Position numbers and translations under genes: made by a program. Shown piece after piece: positions 48,466 to 57,404 of a stretch of DNA of 64,000 nt; the stretch's first letter is position 1, and each line of letters starts with the position of its first letter. The notes beneath the pieces are model-generated. The model was given only the letters and a program-made list of their open reading frames with translations, made no database searches and was not told where the DNA came from. This stretch comes from Leptospiraceae bacterium (GTDB lineage: Bacteria; Spirochaetota; Leptospiria; Leptospirales; Leptospiraceae). Location of the stretch: assembly GCA_015075105.1 (NCBI GenBank), contig JABTUZ010000001.1, positions 879,001 to 943,000 of the forward strand, written 5' to 3'.

Positions 48466-49224
48466 ATGGAACTGCGAATTCTTCCAATCCAGTCCGGGCG
48501 AGGTTCAACCGGAATACAAATAAAAACACCATCCAATGAAATACTTTTTGAGAATTTTATTTTTGGGAAAGTAGTAGGGTTTTCCAAGGATACAGGCAAT
48601 TATTTATTGTTTTATAAAGGAAAAACTGTGGAGGTAAAAAGCGAAAATCTATTGCATTTAAACGAATTTTTACACCTGAAAACAGTTAGAACAGAAAAAG
48701 GACTTCATCTTGAAATTATTGAAAGATCTTATGAAGAAAAAAATACAGAACAAACTGGGTTTACAAAAAACTCTATACATTCGCTTAGAACATTAAATGA
48801 AATATTAGAGCCGTATTCATTGAATACAAAAGAATTCGATGAGTCAAATTTCTTAAAAATTTTACAAACTTTTTTTCCAGAAATAGAATGGAAAGATGAC
48901 ACTCCATGGTTTGAATGGAAGTTTGAAGATTCAAGAGCTGAAGGTTATTTAGGACAAAAAAATGAGAAAAAATCTTTTTATTTTCAGTTTTTTTCGTCTA
49001 ATTTAGGCAGAATTGTATTTTTACTTAGTTGGGAAAAAGAGGATATGGATGATCTCACTATACAATCTTTTTTTTCTGAGGAAAAGACATACCATTTAGC
49101 ATACATTAAAAGAGAGCAAGTTTATGATTTTTTAAATACGAATGGTGTACCGTGTAAAAATTTTTCCTTCTCGTTTTCGGAGCTTCAGTTGTCTGAAAAT
49201 GAAAATACAGAGTGGATTGTATAA
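48466..49224 (+). CDS. YlqG/FliK-like protein of the rnhB-ylqH position
   Basis: A 252-residue soluble protein. The N-terminal part (about 1-85) is beta-rich; a helical linker follows. The C-terminal half (about 150-240: WFEWKFEDSRAEGYL, then NLGRIVFLLSWE) recalls the FliK hook-length-control C-terminal domain. Position supports this: in B. subtilis ylqG (FliK-like) and ylqH (FlhB tail) follow rnhB, and here an FlhB tail follows. The similarity by eye is weak, so function is uncertain. Confidence 0.5.
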   Translation: MELRILPIQSGRGSTGIQIKTPSNEILFENFIFGKVVGFSKDTGNYLLFYKGKTVEVKSENLLHLNEFLHLKTVRTEKGLHLEIIERSYEEKNTEQTGFTKNSIHSLRTLNEILEPYSLNTKEFDESNFLKILQTFFPEIEWKDDTPWFEWKFEDSRAEGYLGQKNEKKSFYFQFFSSNLGRIVFLLSWEKEDMDDLTIQSFFSEEKTYHLAYIKREQVYDFLNTNGVPCKNFSFSFSELQLSENENTEWIV

Positions 49225-49274
49225 AATTTTTTTTATATTGAAATTGCACAAGAAGTATGTAATGATTATTTTCC

Positions 49275-49595
49275 TTGGGTTTTAAGCGTATCCCCCCAAG
49301 AAAATTTTTTGCAGGTGCGCCATTGATAAGTGAGGCAGTAATGAAAAGTGTTGCGATGAGATTTTTACCTGAAGAAAATCAAGCACCGGTGGTTGTAGCG
49401 AGTGGTGAGGGAATTTTAGGAGAAAAAATTCTAACTATTGCAAAGAAAAATCAAATCCCTGTCGTAAAGGACAAAAATTTAGCTGAAACACTTTCCTATT
49501 TACCGATAGATAAAGAAATCCCTGAAAATTTGTACAAAGCAGTCAGTGCCATTTTTCGATTTATTATAGAGTTAGAAAGAGAAAATTTGAGATAA
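49275..49595 (+). CDS. FlhB C-terminal-domain-like protein (YlqH type)
   Basis: A 106-residue protein from TTG at 49275. APVVVASGEGILGEKILTIAKKNQIPVVKDKNLAETL matches the export-gate FlhB cytosolic domain after the cleavage site, but the NPTH autocleavage motif and the membrane part are absent. The equivalent B. subtilis gene ylqH occupies the same place after rnhB-ylqG. Such tails can bind flagellar export substrates. It begins 50 bases after the FliK-like gene. Confidence 0.85.
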   Translation: MGFKRIPPRKFFAGAPLISEAVMKSVAMRFLPEENQAPVVVASGEGILGEKILTIAKKNQIPVVKDKNLAETLSYLPIDKEIPENLYKAVSAIFRFIIELERENLR

Positions 49596-49641
49596 AAATA
49601 ATCTTGATTTATTGATAAAGAGTTACGATTGTAATATTAAG

Positions 49642-50811
49642 ATGAAGGTAATTAAAGTTTCTGAAATTAAACCTGGTCAATTTTTTACAAAACCTGTCTA
49701 TTTAGATAAAGATATTGTTTTTGTAAATGCGAATGTACCGATTTCTGAAAATGATTTAGAAAGACTGAAAAAATTCGGAATCACTGAGGTTTCTACAGCA
49801 GGTGAAGTCGGAGAGTCCAAAGCTCCTATAGTGTCGTCTCCCGAATTAGCAATTTTGAATAAGGGAACTGAAAAAACTGAAGAGATCAATACTCTAAAAA
49901 TTCTATATGAACAAATTGTAAAAAGTAAAACTCATTTTCATACTCTTTATCGAGAATCGTTTGAAACGATTCAATACATTTACAGGCAAATAGCTGAAGA
50001 CAAGATTATAGAAATTAATTCTATTCGGGAGGTTTCTGAAAAGTTGGTTGATTACATTCGAGCCAATCCTCATGTTGCGTTCAATATCTTAACCGTATCT
50101 ACCAGTGGATATTTTTTATACAATCAGGTATTGCAGTCTAGTCTATTTTCTATATTGATCGGAACTTACTTGGAATACTCGAAGCCTAAGTTAGTAGAGC
50201 TTGGAATCTCTTCGCTATTTGCAGATATCGGAATGGCTAAAATTCCTTCTTACATATCTGAAAAAAATTCTTCCTTGTCTGAAGATGAAGTGAAAACAGT
50301 TAGAAAACACACAGTCCTCGGTTATCAAATTCTTACTCAACAGGTGAAGATTAAAAACAATCTTGCGTTGACTGCATTGCAACACCATGAAAATTTTGAT
50401 GGATCAGGGTATCCCCAAAAACTAAGCGGCACAAATATAGAAGAATTTGCTAGGATTCATACTATTGCTGACAACTTCGCCGCAAGGATTCATCCCAGAC
50501 CATACAGAGGCAGGATACTTCCTTATGAAGCAATTAAATCAATGATTAGTATAGATATGAATAAATTTGATTTAAAAATTGTTCGAATTTTCTTGAATAA
50601 AATTTCTATGTATCCGATCGGTTCTTCTGTTGAATTGTCTGATGGGAGAACAGCTATGGTGATCGACTCAAATACTGCAAAACCGTTGAGACCTTCTTTA
50701 AAACTAATGCAAGACGCTTCAGGTGCGTTTTTAAAAGATATGCAATTTCTCAATCTGTTAAACGACACAAATATTTATATTACTAAGGCTATAGAAACTC
50801 CGAATCTATAA
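49642..50811 (+). CDS. HD-GYP-domain protein with altered HD residues
   Basis: A 389-residue protein from ATG at 49642 (TTG at 49612 is possible). An N-terminal domain of unknown type (about 1-130) precedes an HD-GYP fold (about 150-330). Present are HHENFDGSGYP (248-258), HTVLG (223-227) and TIADNFAA with RPYRG. The usual HDIGK reads ADIGM (A194, D195), so the HD histidine is lost, and the first HD-GYP histidine also seems replaced (NQ). GYP-side ligands remain. It may be a c-di-GMP-binding rather than hydrolysing protein. Confidence 0.82.
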   Translation: MKVIKVSEIKPGQFFTKPVYLDKDIVFVNANVPISENDLERLKKFGITEVSTAGEVGESKAPIVSSPELAILNKGTEKTEEINTLKILYEQIVKSKTHFHTLYRESFETIQYIYRQIAEDKIIEINSIREVSEKLVDYIRANPHVAFNILTVSTSGYFLYNQVLQSSLFSILIGTYLEYSKPKLVELGISSLFADIGMAKIPSYISEKNSSLSEDEVKTVRKHTVLGYQILTQQVKIKNNLALTALQHHENFDGSGYPQKLSGTNIEEFARIHTIADNFAARIHPRPYRGRILPYEAIKSMISIDMNKFDLKIVRIFLNKISMYPIGSSVELSDGRTAMVIDSNTAKPLRPSLKLMQDASGAFLKDMQFLNLLNDTNIYITKAIETPNL

Positions 50812-50812
50812 A

Positions 50813-51172
50813 ATGGAATTAATAGAGGGAGACTATCGCTATCAAAAAGGGAAGACCGGCGAAAAAATCTCCGAAGAATTCTTACTGACTGAAGGGCATA
50901 AAATTTTATATAAAAATTTCCGAAAGAGTTCGGGGGAGATTGACATAATTTCCGAAAAAGGTGAGACAATTTTTTTTATAGAAGTAAAATTTTGGAAAAG
51001 TAAATTTATTTCTCCTTTAGAAACTTTTCACAAATCAAAAATTTTAAAGATGCAAAGAACTGCAGAGAGATTTTTGGCAGAAAACGTTTCGTTTCGATCT
51101 CATTTAGTCTCATTCTCTCTTATTAGTATTGGGGAAAATAAAGAGATTCAATTTTATTCAAATCTTTTTTGA
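50813..51172 (+). CDS. YraN/UPF0102 family endonuclease-like protein
   Basis: A 119-residue protein. GEKISEEFLLTEGHKILYKNFR and GEIDIISEKGETIFFIEVKFW give the E-x(n)-D-x(n)-E-V-K restriction-like nuclease core of the YraN family. Commonly found near rnhB and comM, as here. Its start is one base after the HD-GYP stop. Its biological role is not settled in the family. Confidence 0.9.
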   Translation: MELIEGDYRYQKGKTGEKISEEFLLTEGHKILYKNFRKSSGEIDIISEKGETIFFIEVKFWKSKFISPLETFHKSKILKMQRTAERFLAENVSFRSHLVSFSLISIGENKEIQFYSNLF

Positions 51173-51302
51173 TATTCTATATTTGTTTTATAAAGGATTG
51201 GAATGTAGTGTCCGATTCTTAAAGAAGACTAAAGAAAGAAAGAATTGTCTATTAACATTCCACGGATGGAATGAACAAACATTTTGTTACAGGGAAGTAA
51301 CT

Positions 51303-51503
51303 ATGAAAAGATATAAAGTTGTTGGTAATCTTGCGGAGATGGACAAGTTTGGTCCTGACCCAATTATACTTAGAAAACAAGGCGTTTCAAATTCAGAAAA
51401 AAAGAAATTTGATTTATACAAGAAACGCTTGGATGATCCTACCTATATGGATTTTGCAATCAATAAAATTGCAATGGAATTATCTCATTTTTTATCAAAA
51501 TAA
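51303..51503 (+). CDS. Small hypothetical protein
   Basis: Sixty-six residues from ATG at 51303, preceded by GGGAAG about 7 bases away; the open frame continues upstream without start support. It has MKRYKVVGNLAEMDKFGPD, a central basic helix (SEKKKFDLYKKRL) and an amphipathic C-terminal helix. No family recognised. It lies between yraN and the convergent comM with a 3-base gap to comM's stop, and has its own 130-base spacer upstream. Confidence 0.6.
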   Translation: MKRYKVVGNLAEMDKFGPDPIILRKQGVSNSEKKKFDLYKKRLDDPTYMDFAINKIAMELSHFLSK

Positions 51504-51506
51504 TTT

Positions 51507-53045
51507 TTACGCTATCTTTTCATTCAGATAAGAAAAATATTTGGCAAAACTTTGATAAACCATTGCTTCATACAAATGCTCTTCTTGTACTTTTTCACTG
51601 TTCAGAATATCTGCAATAGTTCTTGCTGTTTTTTTTAAGGCACTCAATTTTCGTAAACTTCTCGATGGATTCTGGTTTATACTGTTTATCAGCTTTTTAG
51701 ATTTTTCATCGAAGTTGAATAACCTGTCTATTTCTTCTGATTTTACTCTTCCGTTAAATTCTGTATGAGATTTCGCAAATCTGATTTCTTGGATTTTTCT
51801 TACCTTCTGAATTCTTGTAGAAATTTCTTCTAAGTCAATATTTGTTGTTCTTCTGTCACTTGTAAGATATAGTTCTATTTCTAAATCAATTCTGTCTAAA
51901 AATGGTCCTGAAAATTTACTGAAATAATTTCTAATCTTTTGTTTAGAGCAGATGCATTCAGTTTGGTTGGATAGGTAGTAACCACATGGGCAAGGGTTGG
52001 TTGCTCCAACAAATATAAATGAAGAAGGGTAGGTCAGGTGTCCGTTGACTCTCGAAATAGTAATTTTTCCTTCTTCCATTGGCTCTCTCAATGATTGGAT
52101 AACATGGGGTTTGAACTCACCTAATTCATCTAAGAAAAGTATTCCCCTGTGGGCTAAGGTGACTTCTCCCATCTTTAAATCTCTCCCACCACCTACGATG
52201 GATATATCGGATGCAGTGTGATGAGGGGAACGAAATGGTCTTCTGATATTTAAAAAGTTTTCATTTATGATGTGCTCATTGGATGATTTAATTCTTAATA
52301 CATCCAAGAATTCTGAATCGGAAAGTGGAGGGGAAATAAGTTTTGCGAGTTTTGCGAGCATACTTTTTCCGCTACCTGGAGAGCCGATCATAAGTAGATG
52401 GTGGTGCCCGGCGAGACTAATCTCAATGGCTCGAAGTGCCAGAATTTGGTCATTATAAACATGGATATTGCCCTTGGGAAACATAGTGTGGGTTTTTCTT
52501 TTTTGGTGTGGCTCTTTTATTTTTTCATAACTTAATATCTCATTGATTTCAGAAAGATGGGATATAGTGTAAACATTCAGAAAATTTATTAAAGAGGCTT
52601 CTAATTTATTTTCTTCCGGGACAATTACGGATGTAAATTGAGTATGTTTTAGAGACAATAAAATGTTTGTGATTCCTTTTAATGGACGTACGCTGCCATC
52701 CAATCCCAATTCCCCTAAGATCAAGAATTCGTTGTATGGAAAATTGCTTTCTATTTGTCCGCTTGATTTTAAAATTCCAAGTGCAATTGGAAGATCAAAC
52801 CAGCTACCGTCTTTTTTTGCACCTGCCGGAGATAGGTTCACTAAAATATTTTGAAGTGGAAATTCAAATCCACTGTTTTCGATCGCAATTCTTACTCGAT
52901 CAGTTGCTTCTTTTATGCTTGCTGCCGCCAAACCAACTACGCTAAACCTTGGAATTCCTCTTTTAATATTAATTTCTACTTGTACAATCTTTGCAATTAG
53001 TCCGTCAAGGCTCGAGCTGAATAGATATGCCATTTTAGAATTCAT
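51507..53045 (-). CDS. comM: ComM/YifB family Mg-chelatase-like AAA ATPase
   Basis: A 512-residue ATPase. The N-terminal ChlI-like domain (about 20-140, with RVRIAIENSGFEFP and ILVNLSPAGAKKDGSWFDLPIALGIL) precedes the AAA+ core with GSPGSGKSMLAKL, RRPFRSPHHTAS, ILFLDELGEF and the cysteine set CPCGYY...CIC. ComM is a hexameric helicase helping branch migration in natural transformation. ATG at 53045 has GGAAG a few bases ahead. With ComF at 10126 it is a second competence-linked gene in the window. Confidence 0.95.
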   Translation of the reverse strand: MNSKMAYLFSSSLDGLIAKIVQVEINIKRGIPRFSVVGLAAASIKEATDRVRIAIENSGFEFPLQNILVNLSPAGAKKDGSWFDLPIALGILKSSGQIESNFPYNEFLILGELGLDGSVRPLKGITNILLSLKHTQFTSVIVPEENKLEASLINFLNVYTISHLSEINEILSYEKIKEPHQKRKTHTMFPKGNIHVYNDQILALRAIEISLAGHHHLLMIGSPGSGKSMLAKLAKLISPPLSDSEFLDVLRIKSSNEHIINENFLNIRRPFRSPHHTASDISIVGGGRDLKMGEVTLAHRGILFLDELGEFKPHVIQSLREPMEEGKITISRVNGHLTYPSSFIFVGATNPCPCGYYLSNQTECICSKQKIRNYFSKFSGPFLDRIDLEIELYLTSDRRTTNIDLEEISTRIQKVRKIQEIRFAKSHTEFNGRVKSEEIDRLFNFDEKSKKLINSINQNPSRSLRKLSALKKTARTIADILNSEKVQEEHLYEAMVYQSFAKYFSYLNEKIA

Positions 53046-53269
53046 CTTTCACTTCCTTATTTAAGAAGGTAAAAAAAATGGATTAAAAAAAATAAAAAAT
53101 ATCAAAATTTACGCATTTGATTTACTTTTTTTAAAAAATATGTATTGATTTACTTCTTTGTTAAAAAAAAATCACATAATTGTAGAATAAATGACTTTCC
53201 GAAAAAAAATTTCAGTGTCAATTATCTAAATTAGTTTTAGAAATATTTTTGAGTATTTGGAGTATTTTA

Positions 53270-53671
53270 TTGAAAAATAAAAATACAGTTATTGCATTTC
53301 TTGTTTTAATATCCGTTTTTGCGCTTTTTTTTTATTCTTGCGCAACCCATCTTGTTAAAAGAGAAGAATTGGTTCAGTTGAATGAATACTATAGCGATAA
53401 GACATATTATTTAAAAGAAAATATCTATATCGGTAACGATGAAGTAATAAAGAAAGGTGCATCTGTTAAAATCTGGGTCGAATCTACCCCAACTATTTTA
53501 AAAATAAAATGTTATCCGAGCGATGAAGATAGAGAGCACGTAATCGGAAAACTAATTATTTATATTGTAAACGATGAATACAAAAAGCGATTTATTACAA
53601 GAGAAGAGTTGGACTCAATAATTGGAGAAAAATTGGTTGCCTACAATCCTAAAAAAAGGAGACATAGATAA
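53270..53671 (+). CDS. Putative lipoprotein
   Basis: About 133 residues from TTG at 53270, with GGAG 7 bases before; TTG at 53249 is another choice. MKNKNT then a hydrophobic core ends in FYSC, a spirochaete-like lipobox. The mature part has beta-rich DEVIKKGASVKIWVEST and IVNDEYKKRFI and a basic C-terminus. No family recognised. The divergent spacer before it (53046-53269) holds promoters and a near-direct repeat, nothing else identified. Confidence 0.65.
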   Translation: MKNKNTVIAFLVLISVFALFFYSCATHLVKREELVQLNEYYSDKTYYLKENIYIGNDEVIKKGASVKIWVESTPTILKIKCYPSDEDREHVIGKLIIYIVNDEYKKRFITREELDSIIGEKLVAYNPKKRRHR

Positions 53672-53745
53672 TTTTGATTTTCCTTGTTTTTTTTGTATTC
53701 AAGCGATTTAAGATTCACAATTCACAAATCCGATGATAGAATTAT

Positions 53746-54654
53746 ATGCAGCGAATTTTTTATATAATATTTATATTTTTCTTAGTTTCAAAACTTTTTC
53801 CTGATTCTACCGGGCAAATAGATACAGAGATCAGTGAATACACGGAAAAAGAAAATTCCTCATTTTTTGACTCAGAGGAATCCAAGATTAAAGAAATGTT
53901 TTCATTTGAAGAAAATAATTCAGATAATTCGTCTGAAAACTCAGAAAAAAGTCAATACGGATACCAGAGACTTCCCAATTCTATCCGAGTTTCCAATATT
54001 CTATCTACAAAAATTGTAAGAAATACTAAAGCAGGGATCGAAAAATATAAGGTAGGCGATAACGAGACATTGGATGGGGTCGCTAAAAAATTTCGAGTTT
54101 CCACCAAAAAAATACAAAAAACCAATCGTTTAAAATCAACTAAATTAAAGAAAGGACAGTTGTTGAAAATCCCGATTGTTGTTCCGACGGGCTCTTATTC
54201 CAGAGTTACCAAAGTAAAAGTATTTGCCTTGCCTGTGCAAAACCCAAGGATTTCTTCCCGATTTGGTGGTCGAAGAGATCCATTCAATGACTACAAAAAA
54301 AATTACCATACCGGGTTAGATTTAGCGGTTGAGATAGGCTCACCGGTCATTGCCTCGGCAGACGGAGTTGTGGAATTCACCGGAAGAAATGGCGGCTATG
54401 GAAATATTATAATCATTCGCCACAAAAATGGCTATAGAACAGCCTATGCTCACTGTGCAGATATTTTTGCCAAAGTTGGAGATAAAGTAAAAATGGGAAA
54501 AGTAATTGCACGGGTAGGAAGAACTGGAACAGCCACAGGATCCCACCTACATTTTGAAGTAACTCTTAACGGAAGATACATGAATCCCGAAAAGGCATTG
54601 AAAAAAGTAGAAATCTATACATCAAAAGTCACAAATTCTGTAGCAAAACTATGA
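53746..54654 (+). CDS. Secreted LysM / M23 metallopeptidase-family protein
   Basis: A 302-residue exported protein: signal peptide (about 1-20), acidic serine-rich spacer, a LysM domain (about 98-145, KYKVGDNETLDGVAKKFRVS) and a peptidase M23 domain (about 175-285). Zinc ligands are in HTGLDLA, and in AYAHC and GSHLHFEV, all kept, so it may cleave peptidoglycan peptides. Such proteins also act as division-amidase activators. It lies directly before gspC. Confidence 0.92.
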   Translation: MQRIFYIIFIFFLVSKLFPDSTGQIDTEISEYTEKENSSFFDSEESKIKEMFSFEENNSDNSSENSEKSQYGYQRLPNSIRVSNILSTKIVRNTKAGIEKYKVGDNETLDGVAKKFRVSTKKIQKTNRLKSTKLKKGQLLKIPIVVPTGSYSRVTKVKVFALPVQNPRISSRFGGRRDPFNDYKKNYHTGLDLAVEIGSPVIASADGVVEFTGRNGGYGNIIIIRHKNGYRTAYAHCADIFAKVGDKVKMGKVIARVGRTGTATGSHLHFEVTLNGRYMNPEKALKKVEIYTSKVTNSVAKL

Positions 54655-54722
54655 TTCTTTTCTAAAATGAAATAAAAAAATACATGACACACAAACCATG
54701 AAATTTCAATGTACAGGTTGAA

Positions 54723-55619
54723 ATGAATTTTATTCTTCTAAGGCTACAGAAAAACAATTTTCTTGTGTTGTTACCTATAGTATTATTCTTTACTTATTCA
54801 TTGGCGTATTTAATTCGATCTATCGTTATTGTTTTTTTGAATCCGGGTCAACAGGTAGCACTGCAATCAGAGAATAATATTACAGTAAGCCAAGGTGAAG
54901 CTATGAAATCCTTGAGTGTCTATGAAGACGTAGTCCAAGGGAATTTAATTCGTGGTCAGATTATTTCGGCATCCGATTCCAAGTTTTCTACAGGTGCTCC
55001 GGGTGAAGCTGAAGATTCTAACTCTGATGAAATGCTTGTTACAGGGACAATTAGTGGTCATCCTTCATTTGCCAGAGTAACAATCTTAGAGAAGGGGAAG
55101 GATGAAAGTGAAGAGTATCCGATTGGAGGAAAAATCCAAGGGTATAAAATTCATTCTATAGGTCAACATTTTGTAGTTTTAGAAAAAAATGGCTTGAATT
55201 TAAAAGTTGAAATTGGTGAAACTATTCAAGTAGCTCGTCAAAGGGTAACAGGGAAGGCTGAATCTACTCCTAAGGATGAATTAGCTTCTACTGGAACTGT
55301 AAAGAAAATTCTTTCAAGAGAAGACGTTAATGCAAAATTAAAAGATCCAGCACTGATTTATAAAGATGCAAAATTTGGACCTAATTTAGTTTCAGGGAAA
55401 ATTGACGGATACAAATTATACCAAGTATCAAGTAATCATATTTTTTATTCCTTAGGGGCAAGAAGTGGTGATATAGTAAAAAGGGTAAACGGAATGCCTT
55501 TAAATGATACCGGTAAAATGCTTGAGATGTGGAATAATATTAAAAGTGCACAAAAAATTACGGTAGATATTGAAAGAAGTGGAAAAATTATTACTTATGA
55601 GTTTATTATTAGAAATTAA
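54723..55619 (+). CDS. gspC: Type II secretion protein GspC
   Basis: A 298-residue inner-membrane protein with a single N-terminal membrane segment (about 14-36). A periplasmic HR-like domain (about 85-165) precedes a PDZ-like C-terminal domain (about 215-298: GYKLYQVSSNHIFYSLGARSGDIVKRVNG). GspC links the inner-membrane platform to the secretin. It heads the gsp operon and is followed three bases later by gspD. No clear promoter could be chosen in 54655-54722. Confidence 0.88.
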   Translation: MNFILLRLQKNNFLVLLPIVLFFTYSLAYLIRSIVIVFLNPGQQVALQSENNITVSQGEAMKSLSVYEDVVQGNLIRGQIISASDSKFSTGAPGEAEDSNSDEMLVTGTISGHPSFARVTILEKGKDESEEYPIGGKIQGYKIHSIGQHFVVLEKNGLNLKVEIGETIQVARQRVTGKAESTPKDELASTGTVKKILSREDVNAKLKDPALIYKDAKFGPNLVSGKIDGYKLYQVSSNHIFYSLGARSGDIVKRVNGMPLNDTGKMLEMWNNIKSAQKITVDIERSGKIITYEFIIRN

Positions 55620-55622
55620 AAT

Positions 55623-57404
55623 TTGGCAGATATGAAAAAAACAAACACCTTGAATCAAATCTTTTATATTATACTTATATTTGGAATTTTAAGTTTTGAT
55701 ATATTTTCTCAAGATCCCGGAACAGAGTCGGTGAATTCTAAAGAGTCGGAAGAAAAAACAAATCCGAATGCAGGAAAACTTTCTAAATCTAAAGACGGAT
55801 CTATTAGTTTTACTGCTGATTGGAGAAACACTGAAATCAAAGATTTTCTAAAAGGCATGAGCGCCATTATTAAGAAAAATATTTTAGTGGATGATACAAT
55901 CAAAGGAAAAAAAATTACGATCATATCCCAAAAGAAAGTAAATGTAAAAGATGCTTACTCTTTTATGAAATCAGTTCTGGAAGTTCAGGGCTTTGCACTA
56001 ATTGAAGAAAATGACTTGATTAAAGTAGTTAGAATCAAAGACGCTCTTGCAAAATCTCCTACAGTTCGAGTCGGAAGAGAATTGATCCCATCGGAGGAAG
56101 CGTATTCTAATAAAATCATTACTCAAATTGTACCTATATTAAATACGAATGCTGCAGAGCTTGAGCCATTATTAAAAAGAGTAACTTCTCCTGATACGGA
56201 TGTAATCGTATATAGAACATCGAACACCGTAGTCCTATCCGGCTCATCCACAGATATTAATAAACTTCTTAAGATGATAATTAAAATCGACCAAAGAATA
56301 GAGGGGCCTGGGCTTACTGCTACCGCAGGGGACATTCATATTTATACCTTGGAATACAACGAAGCAGAAAAATTAGCTTCTATCTTGGTTAAGTTAGACA
56401 ATCCAACTGTTGAAGCTCCACAGGTAACAGACCCTACCAAGCCCCCTGGCACACCGGCTCCACAGGCAAAAGTAGAAAAGATGAAAGCAGTTGCTCACAA
56501 GGATTCCAATTCAATTATTGTAACAGCGACCAATTCAGAATGGAATGAGATAAAAAGAATCATAAAAATTTTAGATATGCCAAGAAAGCAGGTTCTACTT
56601 GAAGTGTTGATCGTAGAATTGACATCCAACGATTTGAATGACTTTGGTATAGATTGGAGATACCAAAAGCAGGCATACAGTCAGTTTAACTCAGGTCTTG
56701 CCGCACAGGGTGGGATTTTAAATAGTAAGGGTCAACCTACAAACGTAAATACTTTGACTGGTTTCTCTCTTGGATTTTTAAGAAGAGGTGGAGAGCAAAT
56801 CATTGGTATCTTGAATGCAAATTCTACAAATGAAAATTTTAATGTACTCTCGGCACCGCAAGTATTGACCATAGACAACCAAGAGGCAGAGATAAACGTG
56901 GGTCAGGACGTGCCGGTCAGAACTCAGAGTAGAAATGCAGGTCTCGGTGGGGACAACGCAGTTACTGTCGATAATTATGAATACCGTCCTACAGGAATTA
57001 AGTTAAAATTCACACCTCATATAAATAAAAACGATAAGATCACATTGGATCTATTTCAAGAAATTAAAAATATTGCAGGGCTCCCTACCCAAGGCGGCAA
57101 CCCGATTTTTAATAAAAGAGATGTGAAGACTACAATTACAGTCGAAAATACTCAAACAATCGTAATCGGTGGACTTATTTCAAACGACAAACAGAAGAAA
57201 ATTACCAAGATCCCTTTGCTTGGAGATATACCTATTCTTGGAAATTTTTTCAGGAGAACTACAACTCAATTGAAAAGAACAAATCTAATGGTTTTTCTTA
57301 CTCCGCATATTCTTGATTCCAGATTAAAATCAGATCGGATCACGGGCGAGAAAAAGGAAGAACAGGAAAGATTGGAAGAGGAAAGAGACAGGAAACTCAG
57401 ATGA
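55623..57404 (+). CDS. gspD: Type II secretion secretin GspD
   Basis: A 593-residue outer-membrane channel subunit. Signal peptide about 1-27, N0 domain (about 60-130, [19 protein letters not shown]), N1-N2 (about 150-310), and the secretin core with VEMEALIVEL-like [21 protein letters not shown] and [14 protein letters not shown]-like [15 protein letters not shown]. The N3 region is apparently short. TTG at 55623 or ATG at 55632 is the start. No S-domain for a pilotin is evident. It overlaps gspE by 4 bases. Confidence 0.95.
   Translation: MADMKKTNTLNQIFYIILIFGILSFDIFSQDPGTESVNSKESEEKTNPNAGKLSKSKDGSISFTADWRNTEIKDFLKGMSAIIKKNILVDDTIKGKKITIISQKKVNVKDAYSFMKSVLEVQGFALIEENDLIKVVRIKDALAKSPTVRVGRELIPSEEAYSNKIITQIVPILNTNAAELEPLLKRVTSPDTDVIVYRTSNTVVLSGSSTDINKLLKMIIKIDQRIEGPGLTATAGDIHIYTLEYNEAEKLASILVKLDNPTVEAPQVTDPTKPPGTPAPQAKVEKMKAVAHKDSNSIIVTATNSEWNEIKRIIKILDMPRKQVLLEVLIVELTSNDLNDFGIDWRYQKQAYSQFNSGLAAQGGILNSKGQPTNVNTLTGFSLGFLRRGGEQIIGILNANSTNENFNVLSAPQVLTIDNQEAEINVGQDVPVRTQSRNAGLGGDNAVTVDNYEYRPTGIKLKFTPHINKNDKITLDLFQEIKNIAGLPTQGGNPIFNKRDVKTTITVENTQTIVIGGLISNDKQKKITKIPLLGDIPILGNFFRRTTTQLKRTNLMVFLTPHILDSRLKSDRITGEKKEEQERLEEERDRKLR

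Noticed and set aside
54699-54708. TGAAATTTCA palindrome before gspC
   Set aside because: Ten A/T-rich bases, expected by chance; no second copy or spacing cue seen.
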